Below are positions 59,301 to 62,226 of a DNA stretch of 64,000 nucleotides, in pieces. How positions within the stretch are numbered: position 1 is the stretch's first letter; each line of letters opens with the position of its first letter. Position numbers and translations under genes: made by a program. This DNA is from Megalonaias nervosa. Its lineage: Eukaryota; Mollusca; Bivalvia; Unionida; Unionidae. The notes under the pieces were generated by a model that made no database searches, was not told where the DNA came from, and worked only from the letters and a program-made list of their open reading frames with translations. Where the stretch lies: assembly GCA_016617855.1 (NCBI GenBank), contig JAECUM010093595.1:17841-81840 (forward strand), given 5' to 3'.

Positions 59301-62226
59301 TCAATAAATTAACTCATTTAACCACAAATACTGTTACTGTTATTACTATAACAAACATGATTTACCATCATCATTATGCTTTTTGTAAGTCTTGATGAAA
59401 GGAAATAGCTATAGCAAATTATATTAACCCTTTACCTCATAGAGTGTATGGCTTTTTAGCCCTTCGATACGCATGTAGCAAAGTTACCCAGTGCAGTGCG
59501 CTATAAATAGAACACCTGTTATCTAGTCTACTGCATACACATAGGCCTGTTAAGCAGTGAAGTGTATGTTACGTTTAACAGCAATTTTAACCATTTTACG
59601 TTTTTGGTACACATATATTATGTATGGAAAGATTTAAGATTTAAATCCGATCGTTATAACTGTATAATTATTTTTCACAGAAGAATTTTTTATGTGCTTT
59701 AAAATCTTGAGAGAACTTGTTCACTGTCAAGTCAGTGAAGCCGCGTGACCAACCGTAGCTGCCATTTCTCATACTCGAAATTTACAAGTTCTTTGTCTGC
59801 ATATACATCACTAAATCAGCTGAATTTGATAATTTATAAAAACTAATGGCATCCTATATCATTATCGGAGCCTTTACCTAAGTTATTGAAGCATTCATAG
59901 TTGTGATTCTAATCGTGAAAACTCGAGTAAGTACTGAACGAAATCCGCGACCTCCATTTTGGAGAGTGGAGAATACGACCCAGTTACTTTAAATAGCAGA
60001 TTTCGACCAGAGCATAAACAGCAACCACATGATCTGATGTAATGGTCCTTCACACCAATGAATGTAGTATCTAATATGGGGTTTTCCCCGAAGGTGGCGC
60101 TACAAAAACCCGCTCAAATGGCTGATGTTTACAGCAGATGTCGAAAGGCGCTTCCATGAGAATGGTGTAGAGGCGTCAAAAGGTACTACATGCAAATCGG
60201 GTTGAGATGTCCAAAAGGTGCTTCCATGCGAAATGAGTAGAGGTGTCCAAAGGTGCTTGCATGAGGTAGAGGGTTAACAAAACACTACTCGGCAAAATAT
60301 CAGTTTCATTGCTATTAGGTGTGCAAATGTCAGATGACATGTAAACAGAATCACATGGTGGGGGAGGTCGTTTGTCTCTCTTTCAGAAAGGTATGCATTG
60401 GTTTCTTTCTTGCTTTTAGAAAATATGGTTGTCTAAATATAATTTATTTCGTTTTAGGATCTATAGCTATAGCCAGATAAACTTAAATTTGTAGTCAATA
60501 ATGCTTTGCCACAACTTGCACTTCTGTTATTTCAATAAATTAACTCATTTAACCACAAATACTGGTTCTTTTATTACTATAACAAACACGATTTACCATC
60601 ATCATTATCGTCAGTCCAAATTATTATCATTGATATTTCTTATTAAGGCCCCACATCAAAATGTCAGACCATTGCTACCTGTCCATCTCTCCATCTGTCT
60701 GTCCATTCACACTTCTGGTGTCTACCAAAGTTTGCATCCCTTTCACATAATTGAATGCTATTTTGTAGATGGTGTTGCCTGTTACACACAGATGTACCTT
60801 TTAAAGGTTGGATCATTTAACGTCAAAATTTAACCATTAAATAGCTTCAGTTGTCATTATTATCATAAACCTTTTAATCCTTCTTCTTTTTATATTGGTG
60901 GTCAGGAGTCTGGAGATAACAAAGGTTGTGGGGCAGCAGGATGATAGTATGCTGATTAAGGACATTGTACCAGATCAGCCAGAGACCATGGTATTTAAAA
61001 TCTAAACATTTTATGAAGACTGTGCAGTAGAACCTTTCTTGAAAGACCTCCTGTTCTGCCAAGAAAGTATTGTCTCTTAAGGCAGGTGGTCTCACACCAC
61101 TATGTAATCAATAAATCTGCATTGAGAATATGGTCTTTCAAGACAGGTGGTCTCACATAGCAATGTTCTTTCAAGACAGGTTTTACTGTACCCAGAAATT
61201 ATTTAAAACCCTATTTTAGTGACTCAGATGCTGGTGTGTTGTTTGAATTTATGTTGTGGTGGAACACTGAAAACTCGGAAAAAATTCACTATCAATTTGT
61301 CACAGCAAAGAAAGGGAAGACATAGCTATCCTTTTTCTGGCACAGGTATCAGTGGTGGCAAGAATAACATCAATAATGCATTACATTGTGTGTTAAAAGT
61401 TACGAAAGTCAAATAAATTCTACATCAGTTGCTTTATTCAACTGAAAATATTTTATATCTCTCATGTGTGTAAAAATGTTCCTTGACATGCTAGGCAATC
61501 TTGTCTTTTGTGTGAACAAAAAGTTTTTTTTCATAAAGCTGTTCACAGCAAAAAGACTTCATTCCATGTAGTCCTTGGCTTTTTTGTATGAAACTAAAAG
61601 ACAGTGTTGATGCCACTGTATTTGTTCTGTATTTATGTATCTTAAAAGGTCCATCTGTCTGAAAAAAAGAAATCTTTTAGATAATGAAGAATTACCCTTA
61701 CAAGAAATTACAGCAATTGTTATATGTTTGCAAATATCGGATTTTTCTAGCATATCATTGGTAAGATACCAAGCTTTTGTGTCACATGTCAAAAGATATG
61801 TACTTAAACTTCATCCTAATTTTATTTTCAACTTTGCATGAAGTGGGGTCAATAAGTGATGAATTTTGTCAAATTTTTCCTTTTATGTTTCTCTATTATG
61901 GTAAGTATATTTTAATGAAAATATTAAGATATTACTGTTTTCACTAAATTTTGCATTGTAAGGGCCAGTTTAAATTCTTTAATATTGTTTATTACTAAAA
62001 ATTTGGCATTCCTGTTATTTTCGAAGAGGAGCATCCCTCATATGAAGAAACACACTGCCAATAGATACTTTTCTTGCAGATGGACCAGTTCCTGTCTGGG
62101 TATGGCATTAGCAATGTGTTGAAAAGAATTGGAGATGGAAGTGGGGACAGATCTGATTCAAGATTGACAGCTTTAAGTGGGAGAGTTCCCAGTGGCACAA
62201 CACCCCAAGAGCAGAAAACCACTAGG
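6387..62226 (+). CDS. SCYL2: SCYL2 (SCY1-like pseudokinase 2 / CVAK104), 15 exons, 3' end outside window
   Basis: Join: 6387-6539, 9371-9528, 16297-16443, 16904-17053, 27101-27316, 29416-29532, 37740-37865, 41242-41418, 41633-41755, 50368-50481, 54920-55052, 58583-58701, 59007-59107, 60906-60990, 62080-62226. All junctions use AG acceptors and GT donors and keep phase, apart from a one-base deficit in exon 3. The conceptual product is about 689 residues so far; vertebrate SCYL2 has about 930. Residues 1-50 form the N-terminus and glycine-loop region (IASAGPGLMWK), and roughly 50-320 the pseudokinase. The HRD position reads HNN and the DFG position reads GFE, so the catalytic Asp and the metal-binding Asp are absent. 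Residues about 350-610 are HEAT-like helices, followed by a polar tail. In the family, SCYL2 associates with clathrin and adaptors on coated vesicles and affects endosomal sorting. The clathrin-binding C-terminus is not in the window. Identity is by recognition of family sequence; function is inferred from the family. Confidence 0.93.
6786..7173 (+). mobile_element. tRNA-derived SINE, family A, full length with CA tail
   Basis: The head has pol III box A-like ggcctagtggttagagcatc and box B ggttcgaaccc. A ~220-bp body follows, ending gctacgttaaaaatctaa, then a long (CA)n tail to 7173. It is bounded by a 13-bp target site duplication ATAATTTGTTTTA at 6773-6785 and 7174-7186. Copies of the same family lie at 15359, 30722, 29966 (minus) and 43470 (minus). 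Confidence 0.93.
7300..7390 (+). mobile_element. Fold-back MITE family B, one end
   Basis: It begins catatatactcgcttataa and carries the internal motif cacataatgtgctggcag. Both motifs are shared with the more complete copies at 20764-20940 and 22172-22390. Only one arm is recognisable here. Confidence 0.55.
8100..8320 (+). repeat. Diverged ~58-bp tandem repeat
   Basis: Four loose units share ttattatcagttaggttgct followed by agtgtacc-like ends (tattatgagctaagttggta; ttattatcagttaagttgct; and so on). Spacing is uneven, so this is an old array. Confidence 0.6.
9371..9528 (+). CDS. SCYL2: SCYL2 coding exon 2
   Basis: Flanked by ttgaatttcAG and TCTAG|GTTAAT. It encodes EAAVFVFDKKILEKYSKRD and continues to LRHPRILSVMQPLEESR, with the last Arg codon split after two bases (phase 2). 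The VAVK-like lysine survives as DKK. The LRHPR motif is the conserved stretch after helix C in SCYL proteins. It covers residues about 52-104 of the product. Confidence 0.93.
10154..10940 (+). repeat. 272-bp tandem repeat, three copies
   Basis: Copies start at 10154, 10426 and 10698, each from tttttaaaaaatg to gaatgtatgaaggagaca. Copies 1 and 2 are nearly identical. Copy 3 lacks about 35 bp (gagacatgaagttttgttca and the bases after it), where tagtgggag...ggcaag becomes tagtaggcaag. Confidence 0.95.
11411..11680 (+). repeat. 27-bp minisatellite, ten copies
   Basis: The unit is gacccattgcgacagtcccg plus tgaccct, ten times, with a few point changes at the edges (gtgatcct, ttgtgaca). Because 27 is a multiple of three, several frames stay open on both strands, giving repetitive peptides (THCDSPVTL on plus; HGTVAMGQG on minus). 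None has a supporting gene context. Confidence 0.95.
11960..13020 (+). repeat. Family C interspersed/tandem repeat fragments
   Basis: Fragments at 11960-12110 and 12675-13020 share gtttgttatcactactcct, cttggaggattgc and atatggccaccatggcagcc with the larger blocks at 50960-51650 and 53450-53960. The unit is about 150 bp and moderately diverged. It probably belongs to an old mobile or satellite family; I see no coding capacity. Confidence 0.65.
13270..15230 (+). mobile_element. Decayed DIRS/Ngaro-type retroelement with tyrosine recombinase remnants
   Basis: Broken frames give, in order: a gag-like segment (LEHSKSLIQATTLDVDMLFG, ~13690-13780), ALKGHRAALSNILL (~14210), PYEPLSEASFKNFTL (~14373), DKILYPVRALHFY (~14596) and the end box HSTFLSFYL (~14860). 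This order matches YR proteins of animal DIRS-like elements (growing-core GYRSALS, KxL...L, PVRAL, HSTF..FYLRD). No reverse transcriptase is visible, so it is a deleted or internally shortened copy with many stops. Element ends are not resolved. Confidence 0.65.
15359..15681 (+). mobile_element. tRNA-derived SINE, family A, full length
   Basis: Box A ggtctagtggttagagcatc and box B ggttcgaaccc are present, as is a body ending gctacgttaaaaatctaaat and a short CA tail. A 13-bp target duplication ATGCCACACCATG at 15346-15358 and 15682-15694 is identical on both sides, so the insertion is fairly recent. Confidence 0.95.
16297..16443 (+). CDS. SCYL2: SCYL2 coding exon 3, with apparent one-base deletion
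   Basis: Acceptor cattttcAG at 16296, donor CTTCAG|GTAGGT at 16444. The first part reads ESLAFATEPVFASL, which is the kinase hinge region and well conserved in SCYL2. The next family residues, ANVLGNQENIPAQAV, occur only in the +1 shifted frame. The expected ttg-gcc-aat is written ttg-ccaat at about 16337-16343, so one G is missing. Read straight through, translation stops at TAG 16349-16351. The exon is 147 nt, whereas phase between exons 2 and 4 needs 148, which independently supports a single-base loss. The shifted part ends YEVEIKYGLLQ. See findings for the possible in-frame acceptor at 16320. Confidence 0.88.
16444..16903 (+). other. SCYL2 intron 3
   Basis: A short AT-rich intron between the hinge and catalytic-loop exons. 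I see no repeat, RNA or coding feature beyond the splice sites. Confidence 0.8.
16904..17053 (+). CDS. SCYL2: SCYL2 coding exon 4 (pseudo-catalytic loop)
   Basis: Acceptor cacttacAG, donor CAAATG|GTAAAA, phase 0 at both ends, 50 codons. It encodes VTEGLQFLHHDVKLLHNNL and then CPESIIINQDGAWKIAGFEF. The HRD catalytic-loop position is HNN and the DFG position is GFE. Both match the degenerate pattern of SCYL2 (HGN and GFD in vertebrates), which supports a pseudokinase. The Asn of the catalytic loop appears to be replaced within PESIIIN. Confidence 0.93.
19475..19692 (+). repeat. CT, GA and GT microsatellites
   Basis: Tracts of ctctct near 19475-19495, and gaga followed directly by gtgt near 19621-19660, with a second short ga run to 19692. 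The phrase aaagttaa.(c)acgaccagagagag is repeated around the ga runs, indicating a small local duplication. Confidence 0.85.
20764..20940 (+). mobile_element. Fold-back MITE family B
   Basis: The inner inverted arms are CATAATGTGCTGGCAGA (about 20809) and CTCTGGCAGCACATTATG (about 20873), near-perfect reverse complements. The outer ends are tatatacttactgataagtt and a diverged partner ending ttggatatatatgct. There is no coding sequence. It is the same family as 7300 and 22172. Confidence 0.75.
21190..21395 (+). mobile_element. Possible Tigger/pogo-like terminal fragment
   Basis: It begins tacagtagtgccccctcttg and contains repeated ggccacccctct / cggccac motifs of the type seen at ends of pogo-like elements (also at 63140). 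Only one end is recognisable, and no transposase is seen. Confidence 0.35.
22172..22390 (+). mobile_element. Fold-back MITE family B, complete copy
   Basis: Terminal inverted repeats: left tacatacttgcttttaagtc, right end reading (reverse complement) tatatacttgcttaaaggtt. The inner arms GCATAATGTCCCAGTAGATC and ATCTGCTGGGACATTATGC pair well. The ~220-bp element has no ORF. Confidence 0.82.
23690..24125 (+). repeat. ~45-bp tandem repeat, about nine copies
   Basis: The unit resembles aaaatgataccaaattctaa plus attgcatcagttgggtgactgcaat. Units differ by point changes and small gaps (ataccaaa, atatcgaa, catttgagtg). Confidence 0.92.
26743..26961 (+). repeat. 108-bp tandem duplication
   Basis: Two copies of a segment running from aaccaactacatgcttggac to gactttcaagaaaataggga, 108 bp apart, with only a few differences. 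No function is seen. Confidence 0.93.
27101..27316 (+). CDS. SCYL2: SCYL2 coding exon 5 (kinase C-lobe)
   Basis: Acceptor ttttcctcAG, donor GAAGAG|GTAAGA, 72 codons, phase 0. It encodes PCFEYKAWDPDLSPVAQPNL, then LDYLAPEYALTESCDLPSDL and LGVVMYTLFNNGKPLYECND. The YLAPEY motif is the APE-region equivalent, and SDLFTLG is the alpha-F signature. This is one of the strongest family matches in the window. Confidence 0.95.
27317..29415 (+). other. SCYL2 intron 5
   Basis: It holds the TTAA-flanked MITE at 27366-27990. A segment at 28030-28080 (aaacatacatgggacccaga) resembles 23605-23640 in intron 4, suggesting another dispersed repeat. The rest shows nothing recognisable. Confidence 0.7.
27366..27990 (+). 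mobile_element. piggyBac-like MITE with TTAA target site
   Basis: The left end TTAACTCATTAACCCC (27366-27381) and the right end GGGGTTAATGAGTTAA (27975-27990) are perfect reverse complements. They read as a TTAA target duplication plus a 12-bp inverted repeat. The interior (about 590 bp) has no intact transposase, so it is non-autonomous. TTAA target choice is characteristic of piggyBac-type elements; the superfamily is inferred from this alone. Confidence 0.85.
29416..29532 (+). CDS. SCYL2: SCYL2 coding exon 6
   Basis: Acceptor tgtattacAG, donor AGTAAG|GTAAGC (near-perfect consensus), 39 codons, phase 0. It encodes LSKWRGKLLEKLPEELREIV and then KLLLNTEPAVRPDPDQLSK. This matches the end of the kinase fold in SCYL2, where the family has P-E-E-x-R-E followed by KLLLN and VRPD. 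Confidence 0.94.
29966..30204 (-). mobile_element. tRNA-derived SINE, family A, 5'-truncated
   Basis: On the minus strand it carries the family body (ccaggctgaccagtcctaac on plus) and the tail, seen as (GT)n at 29966-29988 on plus. The pol III head is missing; homology stops at ggtaccat (30204). No clear target duplication. Confidence 0.88.
30722..31044 (+). mobile_element. tRNA-derived SINE, family A, full length
   Basis: Box A ggtctagtggttagagcatc, box B ggttcgaaccc, body to gctacgttaaaatccaaatc and a short CA tail. A 9-bp target duplication AATTTCTGC lies at 30713-30721 and 31045-31053. Confidence 0.93.
31200..31720 (+). repeat. Tandem units ending in acceptor-like tracts
   Basis: Three units share gctaatttatgctttgtttt-like sequence, then a pyrimidine tract and AG: tcttcttgtgtagtttcag at 31264, tcttcttgtgtcatttcag at 31446, tcttgaatgtgtcatttcag at 31697. 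Each is followed by a similar aaatg..taaatgc segment. Spacing is 182 and 251 bp. No real exon follows any of them in the host gene's frame. Confidence 0.65.
31714..36760 (+). mobile_element. Decayed DIRS-like retrotransposon (RT, RNase H, tyrosine recombinase)
   Basis: The 5' part (31714-33250) has broken gag-like frames with a ~190-bp internal duplication. RT remnants at about 34180-34500 include SLNLTDAYFPIYPCHKLF. RNase H remnants are TDNGVEGWGAHLLP (~34947) and VQIRHIPARLNVLS (~35234), followed by MIELFAAKWNH (~35369). The tyrosine recombinase shows FEPLAHTSLKSLSYKSCFL, CRVSKLHALYVD (~36108-36220), HTESTFPSHHLRDA (~36650) and VGPVVAEQMAI (~36705). This order fits animal DIRS-like elements. 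Many stops and frameshifts show it is dead. Terminal repeats are not resolved, and the assignment of 33250-34050 is uncertain. Confidence 0.8.
37740..37865 (+). CDS. SCYL2: SCYL2 coding exon 7
   Basis: Acceptor tttttgtttcAG, donor CCAAAG|GTTGGA, 42 codons, phase 0. It encodes IPFFEDVGSSTLHYMDTLFQ, then RDNKQKSQFFKGLPKIITKL. The LFQRDN and KSQFFKGLPK motifs are hallmark SCYL2 sequence linking the pseudokinase to the HEAT region. Confidence 0.95.
37866..41241 (+). other. SCYL2 intron 7
   Basis: It contains the 39-bp array at 40353-40904. Overlapping short frames at 38250-39600 show no family features. Otherwise AT-rich and unremarkable. Confidence 0.7.
40353..40904 (+). repeat. 39-bp minisatellite with 15-bp insertion variants
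   Basis: The unit is gtttgattagtcaggacact plus aggtcaagctgtatcagta (39 bp), about 13 copies. Three units carry an extra ggtttgattagtcag (15 bp; near 40553, 40722 and 40815), itself a partial copy of the unit start. As 39 and 15 are multiples of three, long repetitive frames (SSLISQDTRSSYI) stay open; this is not a gene. Confidence 0.94.
41242..41418 (+). CDS. SCYL2: SCYL2 coding exon 8 (HEAT region)
   Basis: Acceptor tcacaacaAG (weak pyrimidine tract), donor ATTCAG|GTATGT, 59 codons, phase 0. It encodes RVNLQRILPSLYKECVNPDM, then VPFTLPSILLIAEQ and LPGLVPLFQMKEPIQ. NPDMVPF.LP..LLIAE is the conserved start of the helical-repeat domain. Phase rules out the alternative AG two bases downstream. 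Confidence 0.94.
41419..41632 (+). other. SCYL2 intron 8
   Basis: A short, very AT-rich intron with a strong donor (CAG|GTATGT) and a long pyrimidine tract before the acceptor. Nothing else is seen. Confidence 0.85.
41633..41755 (+). CDS. SCYL2: SCYL2 coding exon 9 (HEAT region)
   Basis: Acceptor tttcttcttcAG, donor CTACAG|GTACAC, 41 codons, phase 0. It encodes ILLIFMQNMSLLLKKTPQAD and ends EADTPQLQ. The last 15-20 bases of this exon plus the donor are the seed unit of a 23-bp tandem array that continues into the intron (see repeat 41738-42046). The reading frame stays open through that array to a stop at 42023-42025. Confidence 0.93.
41738..42046 (+). repeat. 23-bp tandem repeat seeded on the exon 9 / intron 9 junction
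   Basis: The unit is like accacagctacaggtacaca plus tac (23 bp), about 13 copies. The first copy is the end of exon 9 plus its donor (acagctacag|gtacac at 41756). Intact cag|GTACAC copies recur at 41802, 41848, 41894, 41917, 41963 and 42032. Other copies are GC or mutated (41825, 41940, 41871, 41986, 42009). The exon frame stays open to 42023-42025 because three units make 69 nt. Confidence 0.95.
42952..43396 (+). pseudogene. Decayed single-exon zinc-finger-like ORF, probably mobile-element derived
   Basis: One frame from 42952 reads GHKKFGKGLKNVRKWERRKQ and then RELVFCDLCKKDLNYSSHGWK, with Cys codons at 43084 and 43093, and hits a stop at about 43156. The frame starting at 43121 continues LEQHLHKQLHAEKL with candidate zinc His residues, followed by a Lys-rich tail to 43396. 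Joining them needs a frameshift near 43130. The C-x2-C...H..H pattern and basic tail resemble BED/C2H2 fingers of hAT-like element proteins. The family is not certain. Confidence 0.4.
43470..43654 (-). mobile_element. tRNA-derived SINE, family A, 5'-truncated
   Basis: The (GT)n at 43470-43481 corresponds to the CA tail. The body matches family A (tcatatcgctatgatgtcag; aggctgaccagtcctaacac), and homology stops at ctaacct (43654). It is more diverged than the other copies. Confidence 0.85.
46031..46196 (+). repeat. 21-24-bp tandem repeat
   Basis: The unit is like ctgtcatggctgacacagtca, seven or so copies with variants (cttggctgacacgg, attgctgatacagcc). Confidence 0.88.
47662..48135 (+). repeat. 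29-35-bp tandem repeat, about 14 copies
   Basis: The unit is like cagtcatgatccatctcaat plus gaataatttacca, with or without an extra ca and with cgatga/caatga and catgat/cattat variants. Confidence 0.94.
48460..48930 (+). repeat. ~122-bp diverged tandem repeat
   Basis: The phrase gaatggaatccagcaatctg attggctgaaa occurs near 48707 and again 122 bp later. Weaker relatives (attggtcaaaatttcagtct; aagacttgtgttggtgaaaa) lie around it. About four units in all. Confidence 0.7.
50368..50481 (+). CDS. SCYL2: SCYL2 coding exon 10 (HEAT region)
   Basis: Acceptor ctttctttctAG. It encodes EMCLNIIPTFADLIDYTALK, then NSIVPRIKKLCLSTPVLG. The donor is placed at GGT|GTCAGT (50482). The upstream alternative CTAG|GTGTCA would leave one extra base and bring an early stop in exon 11, so only 50481 keeps the family frame LG-VRVNSL. 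The GTCAGT donor (C at +3) is unusual. Confidence 0.9.
51651..53451 (+). mobile_element. Tigger/pogo-like non-autonomous element (~1.8 kb)
   Basis: The left end is cctctccctcgataactcac; the right end, reverse complemented, is tgttcccttgataactcgca. Both share CCCT.GATAACTC and are flanked by TA. A subterminal gggtgcgagttaccgaggga-type motif occurs near both ends. Terminal motifs with 'cgataactcg' and TA target sites are typical of pogo/Tigger elements. No transposase is seen, and the interior is more CpG-rich than its surroundings. Confidence 0.7.
52700..52954 (+). mobile_element. tRNA-derived SINE, family D, with AAC tail
   Basis: The head ggcctcgagtggcagagtgg plus tctaaagcgctc is class-II (Leu/Ser) tRNA-like, with box B gggttcaagtc. 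The body contains gtttttt cctccaccattaatactggccgcc, resembling a central domain common in mollusc SINEs. The tail is (AAC)n. A 12-bp target duplication CTGTTATGATAG lies at 52688-52699 and 52955-52966. Confidence 0.94.
54920..55052 (+). CDS. SCYL2: SCYL2 coding exon 11 (HEAT region)
   Basis: Acceptor gacctttgcAG, donor CTAG|GTGAGA. It encodes VRVNSLLCLGKLLEHMDKWF, then VLDEVIPLLFQIPSREPAVL and MSIL, with one base of the next Gly codon (phase 1). It matches VRVNSL.CLGK and DKWFV.D in the family. It lies in the HEAT-like region. Confidence 0.94.
56570..56960 (+). repeat. ~60-bp tandem repeat
   Basis: It alternates gggatcagcccagaatatac and gggatcagcctagcacagtt half-units, about six to seven pairs, with diverged spacers. 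Confidence 0.85.
57409..57540 (+). repeat. ~22-bp tandem repeat
   Basis: The unit gatgatcatctctccatacc plus tt occurs about six times, with small changes. Confidence 0.92.
57560..57742 (-). mobile_element. tRNA-derived SINE-like element
   Basis: The minus strand reads gctgcagtggttcagtggtt plus agtgtgcaggactc (box A-like) and then gattttgaatcctgcc (box B-like), followed by a body with gggcaaggccactttactcc. No target duplication was found, so it is old. It is a different family from A and D. Confidence 0.6.
58583..58701 (+). CDS. SCYL2: SCYL2 coding exon 12 (HEAT region)
   Basis: Acceptor catcatttcAG, donor GTCGCAG|GTTGGT. It starts with two bases completing Gly, then ILKVTMSHAKLGITKEIMAT and KVLPFVIPVAIDHNLNLSQ. 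KLGITKE and KVLP..IP..ID.NLNL are strongly conserved in SCYL2. The last 27 bases and the donor are duplicated 65 bp downstream inside the intron. Confidence 0.94.
58675..58791 (+). repeat. SCYL2: 65-bp tandem duplication spanning the exon 12 donor
   Basis: Copy 1 (from 58675) is attgatcataacctcaactt plus gtcgcag|gttggtgag, the true exon end and donor. Copy 2 (from 58740) repeats it but reads aacttttttcag|gttgtg. Both continue with gtttctcatt.tgacacttg. The second copy therefore preserves a donor-like site and has also gained a pyrimidine tract plus AG. Confidence 0.92.
59007..59107 (+). CDS. SCYL2: SCYL2 coding exon 13
   Basis: Acceptor ttttatttcAG, donor CAAAA|GTAGGT. It encodes FNAYMSVIKEMIERVETDHR and then SKLEQLDQMKQEQ, with two bases of a Lys codon (phase 2). 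It ends the helical region with a charged helix; the family equivalent reads F..F.SVIKEM and KLEQL..MQEQQKSL. Confidence 0.94.
59108..60905 (+). other. SCYL2 intron 13
   Basis: It holds a TTAA-flanked MITE (59424-60277) between two direct repeats of ~140 bp (59250-59395 and 60475-60613). Nothing else is recognisable. Confidence 0.75.
59424..60277 (+). mobile_element. piggyBac-like non-autonomous element with TTAA target site
   Basis: The left end TTAACCCTTTACCTCAT (59424) and right end ATGAGGTAGAGGGTTAA (to 60277) are reverse complements except for one position. This fits a TTAA duplication plus a ~13-bp inverted repeat. Inside, near 60130-60260, a short unit (aaaggtgcttccatgagaat-like) repeats three times. 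No transposase frame is seen. Confidence 0.78.
60906..60990 (+). CDS. SCYL2: SCYL2 coding exon 14
   Basis: Acceptor tattggtggtcAG, donor ACCATG|GTATTT. One base completes the Lys, then 28 codons: SLEITKVVGQQDDSMLIKDI and VPDQPETM. The first residues continue the family motif KSL.I; the rest is the poorly conserved linker. The assignment rests mainly on correct phase on both sides and on KSL. Confidence 0.82.
60991..62079 (+). other. SCYL2 intron 14
   Basis: It carries the short TIR element 61025-61188. The remainder, 61190-62079, shows no repeat or gene. Confidence 0.75.
61025..61188 (+). mobile_element. Short MITE with terminal inverted repeats
   Basis: The left end CAGTAGAACCTTTCTTGAAA and the right end, reverse complemented, CAGTAAAACCTGTCTTGAAA agree at 18 of 20 positions. 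The interior repeats ggtggtctcaca motifs. A TA follows the right end only. CAGT ends suggest a Tc1/mariner-pogo-type MITE. Confidence 0.75.
62080..62226 (+). CDS. SCYL2: SCYL2 coding exon 15 (linker, last exon in window)
   Basis: Acceptor cttttcttgcAG, donor ACTAGG|GTAAGG, 49 codons, phase 0. It encodes MDQFLSGYGISNVLKRIGDG and then a Ser/Gly/Thr-rich stretch ending QEQKTTR. Vertebrate SCYL2 has a comparable polar segment (ID.VF..IG) before a Lys/Gln-rich helix. That next exon is not seen before base 64000. Exon status comes from open phase and strong splice signals, with weaker sequence similarity. Confidence 0.78.
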
